Of a DNA stretch of 64,000 nt, positions 42,070 through 49,840 are shown piece by piece. The translations under genes and the position numbers were made by a program. Every line of letters begins with the position of its first letter. Position 1 is the first letter of the stretch. Source of the DNA: Shimwellia blattae DSM 4481 = NBRC 105725 (GTDB lineage: Bacteria; Pseudomonadota; Gammaproteobacteria; Enterobacterales; Enterobacteriaceae); assembly GCF_000262305.1 (NCBI RefSeq), contig NC_017910.1, forward strand, positions 2,728,001 through 2,792,000. Reading direction: 5' to 3'. The notes under the pieces are model-generated. The model was not told the DNA's origin. It saw nothing but the letters and a program-made list of their open reading frames with translations, and ran no database searches.

Positions 42070-44721
42070 TCAGCGTACCGTTGTCGCCCGGCTGGTACGT
42101 TTACCGTCCGGGCTGACAGTACGCACCATCACCTCACCGCTGACCTGCGGGCGGGCATTATCCTGATAGCGCTGCCACTGCTTTCCGCCATCTACCGAGT
42201 ATTCAATACCAAGCCCCGGCAGGCTGACATTCGCCGCCAGCACCCCGGCTGCCACCTGCGCCCCTGGCACCGGCAGGCGGTATGCAAGCGTGGTTTTATC
42301 CACCTTCGCCAGCTCACGCTGCCCCAGCAGGTTTGCAAAACGCTCCCAGTCCTGGTGCAGCGCTTTGGTATCCACATGGTGCGTGACGCCCCCCTGATAC
42401 TCTTTACCGGCCTGGAAAGGTTGCTCCCACCCGGCCTGGTGCCAGGCACGCTCCGCCATGGCAATCAGGCGCGGGAACAGGCGATATTCCAGCTCATCGT
42501 CTGTGCGCACCACCTCGCTCCAGAGCTGGGCGGAGATCCCGTGAGCGCCCGGCCAGGGTTTGTCTGACTTCGCCGCGAAGGTCATACCGTCGCGATCGAC
42601 GGAGGTCTCCGCATTTTGCGGCAGGTTATTGGGGGCAAAGCTGAACAGCTTGCGCTCATCGGTAAAGCGTGTTCCCCAGTAATATCCCGGCTCTTGCGGA
42701 TCCACTTCATAAGGGAAGTCGAGATAGACATAATCCGGGTTAGAGATGGTCACCTCATAGCCTTTGTTCGCCCAGTCATTGACCGAATCCGCCCCGCCCC
42801 AGTACAGGGTATCCCAGAAGTTCACCCCAACGCGTTTCGTGGCGAAGGCGCTGGCATCTTTGGCATCTTTGAGGCCGTCCTGCCAGGCCTGCATCTTCTC
42901 GATACCGTGCTTATTAACAATCTTGCTCACCTCCACGGCGAACCAGCTCGGCAGGTGCTCCAGATCGGCCACTTTGCCCTCTTTCAGCATGGTCTGGCAC
43001 ACCTGAGACTTCGCCCAGGGCTTGTCCTGTTTGCTGAGATCCAGCTGGCCTTTACCCGCTTCCGGTTTGTTCTTATCCGTATACCCCGGGCCGAGGTAGA
43101 TATTTTTCGCCTCGTCGCCACCGAAATGCCAGGTCGTCAGCGCCAGCCCGGCCTCTTTGTGCATCTGCTGGATCTCGCCGATCACTTTATCAATAAAGTG
43201 GCGCGAGGATTCCAGGCACGGGTTCAGGTAGCCGGTGCGATCGTAAAACTGCACGCCCGTGGTGTTTGAGGTATCGGTCGGATCCAGCAGCCGGTAGGCC
43301 GCGGCCTCCTGCGCTTTGCCCTCTTTCATCAGACGATCATAACGGGCTTCCATGGAGATAACCGCCGCACGGGCGTGGGCCGGTACGTCTATCTCCGGGA
43401 TCACCTCAATATGGCGCGCCTTCGCGTATTTGAGGATCTCGATATAGTCCGCTTTACTGAAATAGCCGCTGCCGTTGGTCGAGGTATCCGGCCCGGAACC
43501 CAGCTGTGGCAACAGGCAGGTTTTCTCACTCAGATCGTGGCAGCGCTTACTGCCGACTTCTGTCAGCTCCGGCAGCCCGGGGATTTCAATGCGCCAGCCT
43601 TCATCATCGGTCAGGTGGAAGTGGAATTTATTCAGCTTGTAGGCCGCCATCTGATCCAGCGCACGCAGGATAGACGCCTTGCTGTGGAAGTTGCGCCCCA
43701 CATCAATAAACATCCCCCGGTACTGGAAGCGCGGCGCATCTTCCGCATCCAGGGTGGCTATCTTCATCGCCCCTTGTGTCGGGATCAGCGACAGCACAGA
43801 CTGCAGACCATAAAAGACCCCGGCTTCGTCATAGCCGGTTATCCGCGCCTCTTTGGGGCCAATCTGTAAACGGTAAGCACCGGGTACTGCGTCATCGCCT
43901 TTAAATTCGCGGGCAGCAATCGCGGTTTTTACCGGGTAGCTACCGTCCGTTTTGACCCCCAGCAGCGCAAAGCGATCGCTAATCGCCCGGGCAGACGGGG
44001 CCGTCAGCGCAGAGAGATCCAGCTTAACCCCGTGGCTGAGATCCACATCCTCGCCGTGTACCGTTACCCGGGAGGGGCTTGGCAGGATCTGGCCGCGCAG
44101 GTTCCGGGCATTGAGCAGTTTTACATCGCTGTTTTTCTCAAAACGCGCTTCTGCCGTCATCAGAATGTTTTTATCTTCCGGCGTGCGCTTCCACTGATCT
44201 CCTCCCAGCGGCGAGACAAAACGGCTCAGATCTTCGCTATTGGTGCTGGCAATCACCTTCGGGGTTGCCTCGCCGGAGGTCACATACCAGCGCGGGATCA
44301 CATCGGTCATAAACAGCTGCCAGTATTCGTTGACTATCGGGATCTCTACCGACTTCCCGGCCGGGAAGCCGGTGAATTTATCCGTTGGCGTCAGCTTGTG
44401 CAGATCACCCACAATATGGGTAACGGCAAACTGATCGTTGTCGATTTTGAGGATCTGGCGAATGCTCGGGAAGTAAATCGCCCAGTCTTTATCGGTGATG
44501 GCCGCACCGTGGTTGGTCAGCGTAATTGTCGCCTTATTGCAGGATGCCCAGTCGGCCCCCAGGGCGGCACAGTCCACGCCATTTGCGCCAGCGTGGTTAT
44601 CGTTAATGGTGTAGTTCACCGCCAGCTGGCTTATCTGGTCGACCGTTTGCTGCCCGGCAAACGCCGCACCGCTGGCAAGTAATCCCGCAATCGCCGCTGC
44701 GGATATGCTCAGTTTAAACAT
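42070..44721 (-). CDS. chb: Beta-N-acetylhexosaminidase (chitobiase, GH20)
   Basis: Cleaves terminal GlcNAc from chitobiose and short chitooligosaccharides. It has 883 residues, like the 885-residue Serratia chitobiase. A signal peptide (cleavage near AFA|GQQT, 22) is followed by a carbohydrate-binding-type N-terminal domain (about 30-170), a GH20b domain (about 180-330), a catalytic barrel (about 335-770) and a C-terminal Ig-like domain. The catalytic Asp-Glu pair is Asp536-Glu537 in HFGGDEAKN. It is predicted to be periplasmic. It is third in an operon after chiP and chiQ. E. coli K-12 has no such gene here. Confidence 0.94.
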   Translation of the reverse strand: MFKLSISAAAIAGLLASGAAFAGQQTVDQISQLAVNYTINDNHAGANGVDCAALGADWASCNKATITLTNHGAAITDKDWAIYFPSIRQILKIDNDQFAVTHIVGDLHKLTPTDKFTGFPAGKSVEIPIVNEYWQLFMTDVIPRWYVTSGEATPKVIASTNSEDLSRFVSPLGGDQWKRTPEDKNILMTAEARFEKNSDVKLLNARNLRGQILPSPSRVTVHGEDVDLSHGVKLDLSALTAPSARAISDRFALLGVKTDGSYPVKTAIAAREFKGDDAVPGAYRLQIGPKEARITGYDEAGVFYGLQSVLSLIPTQGAMKIATLDAEDAPRFQYRGMFIDVGRNFHSKASILRALDQMAAYKLNKFHFHLTDDEGWRIEIPGLPELTEVGSKRCHDLSEKTCLLPQLGSGPDTSTNGSGYFSKADYIEILKYAKARHIEVIPEIDVPAHARAAVISMEARYDRLMKEGKAQEAAAYRLLDPTDTSNTTGVQFYDRTGYLNPCLESSRHFIDKVIGEIQQMHKEAGLALTTWHFGGDEAKNIYLGPGYTDKNKPEAGKGQLDLSKQDKPWAKSQVCQTMLKEGKVADLEHLPSWFAVEVSKIVNKHGIEKMQAWQDGLKDAKDASAFATKRVGVNFWDTLYWGGADSVNDWANKGYEVTISNPDYVYLDFPYEVDPQEPGYYWGTRFTDERKLFSFAPNNLPQNAETSVDRDGMTFAAKSDKPWPGAHGISAQLWSEVVRTDDELEYRLFPRLIAMAERAWHQAGWEQPFQAGKEYQGGVTHHVDTKALHQDWERFANLLGQRELAKVDKTTLAYRLPVPGAQVAAGVLAANVSLPGLGIEYSVDGGKQWQRYQDNARPQVSGEVMVRTVSPDGKRTSRATTVR

Positions 44722-44738
44722 GCTGCTTCCCTCATCCC

Positions 44739-45074
44739 TTATTGTGACTGATTACTGGCGTGAAGCTCTTGCCAGATACGGGTACAGATAACGCTGGCCT
44801 CTTCATCGTTGCCCATTTTCCGGGCATTAATGCAGTGCTGGTAATCCAGCACTTTCACCTGTTGCTGCTCGGCAAAGGCCTGGTGCTGCTTCTCTTTACG
44901 CAACTCACTGAGCACCGTCTGGCAGGCGTCCACTTTGTCCGGGTTGCCCTGGGCGCTGCGGATACAGGCGCTGTAGGCTTCTTTCAGGCGGCTCTCCTGA
45001 CGGGGGGCATCAGCGGTGGCTGAACATCCGGCGATGGCCAGCGCAACCAGTGCCACAAACAGTTGTTTTTTCAT
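44739..45074 (-). CDS. chiQ: ChiQ (YbfN) lipoprotein
   Basis: Small outer-membrane-type lipoprotein encoded with the chitoporin; its role is unknown. The ATG at 45074 gives 111 residues with a clear lipoprotein signal, MKKQLFVALVALAIAGC, acylated Cys17; the frame extends further upstream into chiP but that part is not conserved. The rest is charged and helical with four further cysteines (ACIRS, DACQT, QHCIN, VICTR) that could form two disulphides. It begins 46 bases after chiP. Confidence 0.92.
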   Translation of the reverse strand: MKKQLFVALVALAIAGCSATADAPRQESRLKEAYSACIRSAQGNPDKVDACQTVLSELRKEKQHQAFAEQQQVKVLDYQHCINARKMGNDEEASVICTRIWQELHASNQSQ

Positions 45075-45120
45075 TGGAATACTCCATAGTGGCGGGCAGC
45101 GCAGGGCCGCCCGGCTGGCC

Positions 45121-46521
45121 TCAGAACACGGTAAACGGGGCGATAACAATAAACTTCACGTCGCGCTCATCCTGGAAAATATTGCCATAGCCGCCGCCAT
45201 AGCTCGGGATGTCGGAGTGGTTGTCATACTGGGTGAAGTGCAGTTTAAACAGCGTGCCTTTCGCCCGCCCTTCCTGAACGGTGTACATGGCATCCAGGCT
45301 GTAGGCGGACTCTTTCAGGCGGCGGTTAGATTTGTAATAGCCGTCATCCGTTGGCCGGGAGCTGGGTTTGGCATCCCAGCCATAGACATACGATGCCCCC
45401 ACGGCCCAGCCCGGCAGATTCCAGTTGCTGAGATCATACATGGTGCCGAAATAGACCGCTTTTTCGCCGTTGGCGTTAAAGTCGGAGCGGTTATCCCACC
45501 AGATATCAAGGCGGCCATTCGAGGAGGCGTAAGTCGGGGTCATACGCTGCAGGAAGTAGCCCTGTGGACCGTCGGCTTTTACCCAGGTCCCTTCCAGGCG
45601 CAGCTCAACCTGGCCTATGGTGTAGCCGAAGGTCAGCGCCTGCAGCCAGGCGGTGCTGTCATAGACATCGGTAGCGCGGCCGCTGCTGATTTTATCTTTC
45701 GCGCCGTAGAACTGGTAACTGGTGCTTAACGGGCCGCCGGGAATATCGAATTTATAGCTGGCTTTGGCAAAATACTGGTCGATATACCCCTTCGACTGGC
45801 CAAATGCCGCCTCCAGAATTAAGTCGTTTTTAAAGTCGTAGCGGGCCCCCAGCGAGTGCAGATAATCCACTTTGGTGTGGCCATCAATCTGGTAGAAGCG
45901 ATCCATCTCAATATGCCAGGGCGCTTTATACTGGTTGGTCCACATATAAGAGAAGCTCAGCAGGCCGTTTTGCTCAAAATCAAATTTCGCCCCGGCCTCG
46001 GCCCCCTGATAGGTCCCCGGCATAAAGCTCCAGTGTGGCGCTAACAGTGTCTGGCCGGTGGGCTGAATATAACCCGCCCGCGCCCAGACCGGGCCATACT
46101 GGAATTTTGCCGCCGCTTTATACAGGCTTACGCCGCTTTTATCGCCGGTCCAGCGCTCTTTATAGGCTTTATTACTGGAAGAGAAGGCAATTTCATTCGG
46201 GTGGCCGCTTTCTGAGCTTTCCGCCATTTCCACGGCGGTAAATACCGCCAGATCAAGGCCAAACATATCGGCCGCATAGCCGGACTGAAAATCGAGATTG
46301 GCGTTCCAGGTGGAGTGAGAAAGGTTGGTTTTATATTTTCCGTTATCGGTTACGTCTTTGCGATCGCGCTCACGTTGCCAGTAATAAATACCGCCGGTCA
46401 TTGTCGAGTCATCAACAAACCCGGCCGCCCGGGCGGCGGGTGCTGCCACCCAGCCGGAAAGCGCCGTGACGCTGGCGATAGCTAAAGCTAACGCATTACG
46501 TTTCCCCCTAAAGGTACGCAT
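45121..46521 (-). CDS. chiP: Chitoporin ChiP (YbfM)
   Basis: OprD-family outer-membrane porin for chitooligosaccharides. The ATG at 46521 (MRTFRGKRNALALAIA) gives 466 residues against 468 in E. coli and sits after an AGAGGA ribosome site; upstream in-frame ATG at 46566 is not needed. A signal peptide ends near ARA|AGFVDD (about 32). The body is a beta-barrel rich in alternating aromatic strands, ending VKFIVIAPFTVF with the C-terminal Phe used for barrel assembly. First gene of chiP-chiQ-chb. The leader has a ChiX-pairing site. Confidence 0.96.
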   Translation of the reverse strand: MRTFRGKRNALALAIASVTALSGWVAAPAARAAGFVDDSTMTGGIYYWQRERDRKDVTDNGKYKTNLSHSTWNANLDFQSGYAADMFGLDLAVFTAVEMAESSESGHPNEIAFSSSNKAYKERWTGDKSGVSLYKAAAKFQYGPVWARAGYIQPTGQTLLAPHWSFMPGTYQGAEAGAKFDFEQNGLLSFSYMWTNQYKAPWHIEMDRFYQIDGHTKVDYLHSLGARYDFKNDLILEAAFGQSKGYIDQYFAKASYKFDIPGGPLSTSYQFYGAKDKISSGRATDVYDSTAWLQALTFGYTIGQVELRLEGTWVKADGPQGYFLQRMTPTYASSNGRLDIWWDNRSDFNANGEKAVYFGTMYDLSNWNLPGWAVGASYVYGWDAKPSSRPTDDGYYKSNRRLKESAYSLDAMYTVQEGRAKGTLFKLHFTQYDNHSDIPSYGGGYGNIFQDERDVKFIVIAPFTVF

Positions 46522-46524
46522 ATG

Positions 46525-46541
46525 GAAATTCCTCTTTGACG
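46525..46541 (-). promoter_or_regulatory. ChiX (MicM) small-RNA pairing site over the chiP ribosome site
   Basis: The mRNA reads CGUCAAAGAGGAAUUUC, and its complement GAAATTCCTCTTTGACG is the pairing segment of E. coli ChiX as I recall it: 17 contiguous base pairs covering the AGAGGA Shine-Dalgarno. In E. coli, ChiX silences chiPQ until chitosugars titrate it away. The chiX gene itself is not in this window. Confidence 0.88.
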
Positions 46542-46635
46542 AATAAAAAATGCCTGTGCAAAACACAGCGCAAAAAAATAAAGCTAAAAAAAGCGGTAGC
46601 CAGCAGGCAAACCGCCCGACACCACAGGTGTTAGA

Positions 46636-46658
46636 TTATTTTTCGCGGCGCGAATTAT
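46636..46658. promoter_or_regulatory. NagC-type operator upstream of chiP
   Basis: A 23-bp near-palindrome with TTATTTTTCGC on the left and GCGAATTAT on the right fits the NagC consensus (A/T-rich arms around a CG centre). It is 115-137 bases upstream of the chiP start. NagC represses chiP in E. coli. It would tie the chi operon to the nag regulon a few kilobases away. Confidence 0.65.
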
Positions 46659-46941
46659 CAATGAGGATTTACGGGGGATTACCAGAATTATGACGCGGAA
46701 CACACAATTAGTGATATTTTGTTACATACCAATAATCTGCGGATTAATGATAGCGTTATCCCCGGGAGTGGACTAAATTCAGTGGTTGCTGACGACTTAT
46801 TGTGCTTAAACACGGAATGTGCGCCACGCTACGCGCGAGTATCCACACAGAACAGGGGGAGTCTCTCACGGCATTATTTTGCGTTGCGAATAATTATGCA
46901 GAAAGGCGGTTGCGAAAGTAAACCATTCCCTGAGGGCAAAA

Positions 46942-46968
46942 AAAAACGCCGCAGATGCGGCGTTTTTT
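46942..46968 (-). terminator. glnS terminator
   Basis: AAAAACGCCGC-AGAT-GCGGCGTTTTTT, 14-41 bases after the glnS stop, with a T-run on the minus strand. The rest of the chiP-glnS gap (46659-46941) shows no gene; it should hold the chiP promoter. Confidence 0.9.
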
Positions 46969-46982
46969 ACAGCATAAGCGAA

Positions 46983-48650
46983 TTACTCGCCTGTTTTCGC
47001 CCAGGTATCGCGCAGGCCAACGGTACGGTTAAATACCGGTTTCTGCGCAGTGGCGTGTACGCTGTCGAGGCAGAAGTAGCCTTCGCGCTCAAACTGGAAG
47101 GCCTTGCCTGTTTCGGCGTCTTTCAGGCCCGGCTCGGCATACCCCTGGCGGATAACCAGCGATTGCGGGTTAATGGTGGCCAGGAAATCCTCTGCCGCGC
47201 CCGGGTTCGGCACGCTGAACAGACGATCATACAGGCGGATCTCAACCGGCAGCGCGTGGGCCGCACTTACCCAGTGAATCACCCCTTTCACTTTCCGCCC
47301 GTCGGCCGGATCCTTGCTCAGGGTGTCCGCATCGTAAGAACAGAAAATAGTGGTGATATTACCCGCGTCGTCTTTCTCAACCCGCTCTGCCTTAATTACG
47401 TAGGCATTACGCAGGCGCACTTCCTTGCCCAGTACCAGACGCTTGTACTGTTTGTTGGCTTCTTCGCGGAAGTCAGCGCGATCGATCCAGACTTCGCCAC
47501 TGAACGGCACTTCACGGCTGCCCATTTCCGGCTTATTGGGGTGGTTCGGCATGGTGATGATTTCGCTGCCGCCCTGCGGGTAGTTCTCAATCACGACTTT
47601 AACCGGATCGATAACCGCCATCGCGCGCGGGGCGTTTTCGTTCAGATCTTCACGAATGCAGGCTTCCAGCGCGGCCATTTCCACGTTGTTATCCTGCTTG
47701 GTCACGCCGATGCGTTTGCAGAATTCGCGAATAGACGCCGCCGTATAACCGCGACGGCGCAGGCCAGAAATGGTCGGCATACGCGGGTCGTTCCAGCCTT
47801 CAACGATGTGGTCTGTCACCAGCAGGTTCAGCTTACGCTTGGACATCACGGTATATTCGAGATTCAGGCGTGAGAACTCGTACTGATGCGGGTGCGCATC
47901 AATGGTGATGTTCTCCAGCACCCAGTCGTACAGGCGGCGGTTATCCTGGAATTCCAGCGTACACAGTGAGTGGGTGATCCCTTCCAGGGCATCGGAAATG
48001 CAGTGGGTGAAATCGTACATCGGGTAGATGCACCACTTGTTACCGGTCTGGTGATGCTCGGCAAACTTGATCCGGTAGAGTACCGGGTCACGCATCACGA
48101 TAAACGGTGATGCCATGTCGATTTTGGCACGCAGGCAGGCTTTACCCTCAGCAAAACCACCGGCGCGCATTTTTTCAAACAGCGCCAGGTTCTCTTCCAC
48201 ACTGCGATCGCGAAACGGGCTGTTTTTGCCCGGCTGGGTCAGGGTGCCGCGATATTCACGGATCTGCTCAGCAGACAGTTCGTCCACATACGCCAGCCCT
48301 TTGTTGATAAGCTCAATGGCGTACAGGTACAGTTGATCAAAGTAGTTAGACGAGTAGCGAATATCGCCACTCCAGTGGAAGCCCAGCCACTGCACATCAT
48401 TTTTGATGGAGTCAACGAACTCGATATCTTCTTTGGCCGGGTTAGTATCATCAAAGCGCAGGTTGCACAGCCCCTGATAGTCCCGGGCAATACCAAAGTT
48501 CAGGCAGATGGATTTGGCGTGGCCAATATGCAGGTAACCGTTAGGTTCCGGCGGGAAACGGGTGCAGATTGTTGTGTGCTTACCACTGGCCAGATCTTCA
48601 TCAATGATCTGACGAATAAAATTAGTTGGGCGGGCTTCAGCCTCACTCAT
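46983..48650 (-). CDS. glnS: Glutaminyl-tRNA synthetase
   Basis: Charges tRNA-Gln; class I synthetase. The ATG at 48650 (MSEAEARPTNFIRQ) gives 555 residues against 554 in E. coli. The frame runs upstream as far as 48908 but that extension is not conserved. The HIGH motif is in PPEPNGYLHIGHAKS near 34-43, and the KMSKS-like motif is VMSKRKL near 268. The C-terminal anticodon-binding barrels occupy about 340-555. Five glutamine tRNA genes lie about 10 kb away at 58578-59237. Confidence 0.97.
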   Translation of the reverse strand: MSEAEARPTNFIRQIIDEDLASGKHTTICTRFPPEPNGYLHIGHAKSICLNFGIARDYQGLCNLRFDDTNPAKEDIEFVDSIKNDVQWLGFHWSGDIRYSSNYFDQLYLYAIELINKGLAYVDELSAEQIREYRGTLTQPGKNSPFRDRSVEENLALFEKMRAGGFAEGKACLRAKIDMASPFIVMRDPVLYRIKFAEHHQTGNKWCIYPMYDFTHCISDALEGITHSLCTLEFQDNRRLYDWVLENITIDAHPHQYEFSRLNLEYTVMSKRKLNLLVTDHIVEGWNDPRMPTISGLRRRGYTAASIREFCKRIGVTKQDNNVEMAALEACIREDLNENAPRAMAVIDPVKVVIENYPQGGSEIITMPNHPNKPEMGSREVPFSGEVWIDRADFREEANKQYKRLVLGKEVRLRNAYVIKAERVEKDDAGNITTIFCSYDADTLSKDPADGRKVKGVIHWVSAAHALPVEIRLYDRLFSVPNPGAAEDFLATINPQSLVIRQGYAEPGLKDAETGKAFQFEREGYFCLDSVHATAQKPVFNRTVGLRDTWAKTGE

Positions 48651-48788
48651 CGCAAAGTCCTCAAAGCGGAAACATCGGTTAACGGCACATGATCTTATAA
48701 GCTGTGGCGTGACACAACCTTTTCGTTGCACAAAATCATATACCGTCATTATTACTGTGGGAATAGCGAATCGGGGCCAGTGGAAACC

Positions 48789-48817
48789 ACTACCGCCCTG
48801 CAAGGCAAGGCGGTAGT
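48789..48817 (-). terminator. Hairpin after the acid phosphatase gene
   Basis: Nine-base arms ACTACCGCC / GGCGGTAGT with an 11-base loop, 6 bases after the stop codon. There is little T-run on the minus strand, so it may be a weak terminator or RNA-stabilising stem. Confidence 0.5.
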
Positions 48818-48822
48818 CAGGA

Positions 48823-49572
48823 TTATTTCTTCTGATGCTGGGCGAATTCGGCCTTCGCTTTCTGCAACTGCTGCTGGAACGCCGGGTTGGTATGCAGGGT
48901 CGCCACAACGGCAGATCCCACTACCCGCGCGGCATCCACATCACTCTGCCAGTGGTAGCCGCAAATCACCCGGCTCTGGCCCAGCTCATAACCGCGTTTC
49001 AGGATCTCGTTCTGGCGCTGAGGGTTGATCTCTGCCAGCACCAGCGCAGTAGCCCAGCCGATAGAGGTATGCCCGGACGGATAAGAGCCATTTTTGGACA
49101 GTTTGTCCTGCTCGGTGGTATTACAGGTAGAGACCCCATAAAACGCGAACGGACGAATGCGCATATAGTGATCTTTCGCGCTGCGGGTCGCCAGATCCCC
49201 GGCGTCCTCAATCATATTGGTCAGTAATTTATGCAGCGCCGGGGCGTCTTTTTCGGTGATCGGGCTACCAAACGCGCCGGAGAAAGCATTCGCCACCCCG
49301 CCACTGCTCAGGTTTGCATCTTCCGCCGCCAGCTTACCGCGTTCGGTGTTGCGCAGCAGGCGCCCCTGTTCATACATGGCCTGATCGTTGAGAAACGCAA
49401 TGGAGCCCACCGCCGGTGGTGGCGGCAACAGCGCCAGGCTGTTAATGGCTTCACTGTTCTTGAGGTAGTAGAGATCCGGTTTCGTGGTAGTGTCGTTGCC
49501 GGTAGCGACCAGCGCCAGGGCCTGAGAAGAGAACAATGCGGCAAAACAAACTGCCAGAACACGTTTTTTCAT
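48823..49572 (-). CDS. phoN: Class A nonspecific acid phosphatase
   Basis: Periplasmic PAP2-superfamily phosphatase that removes phosphate from many organic monoesters at acid pH and can transfer it to nucleosides. It has 249 residues: an 18-residue signal peptide (cleavage SSQA|LALVA) and a mature 231-residue enzyme. Catalytic residues are Lys133, Arg140, His168 in YPSGHTS, Arg201, His207 and Asp211 (mature 115, 122, 150, 183, 189, 193). The sequence agrees, as remembered, with Escherichia/Shimwellia blattae EB-NSAP. It sits alone between glnS and nagE, a place where E. coli K-12 has no gene. The symbol phoN is used for the family; phoC is also in use. Confidence 0.96.
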   Translation of the reverse strand: MKKRVLAVCFAALFSSQALALVATGNDTTTKPDLYYLKNSEAINSLALLPPPPAVGSIAFLNDQAMYEQGRLLRNTERGKLAAEDANLSSGGVANAFSGAFGSPITEKDAPALHKLLTNMIEDAGDLATRSAKDHYMRIRPFAFYGVSTCNTTEQDKLSKNGSYPSGHTSIGWATALVLAEINPQRQNEILKRGYELGQSRVICGYHWQSDVDAARVVGSAVVATLHTNPAFQQQLQKAKAEFAQHQKK

Positions 49573-49753
49573 GCGTATACCTTTACTGTGCGTGTTAATT
49601 CCGTGAGTGAAGAGTGTTGCTTAATATCAACAGGTTGCCAGTATGAGCGCCACAGGGTGCTTAAAAACCTGATATACGTCACAAAAATTACACAATAAAA
49701 GCGTTTGTTGCACAAACAGGGCCAGCAGATAACGCTCCTCACCGCAGGCCCCA

Positions 49754-49788
49754 TAAAAAAAAGCGGCCCGGGGAACCCCCGCGCCGCT
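49754..49788 (-). terminator. nagE terminator
   Basis: On the minus strand AGCGGCGCGGGG pairs with CCCCGGGCCGCT (one internal mismatch), then eight T residues. It is about 55 bases after the nagE stop. Confidence 0.85.
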
Positions 49789-49840
49789 CAGGTATGACAT
49801 CACACTCAGGAGCAATGCTGTTACCTGTAATAATGGATAG

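Noticed and set aside
48651..48908. N-terminal extension of glnS by 86 codons
   Set aside because: The extension is Arg/Pro-rich, overlaps the acid phosphatase 3' end and has no family match; the ATG at 48650 gives the E. coli N-terminus.
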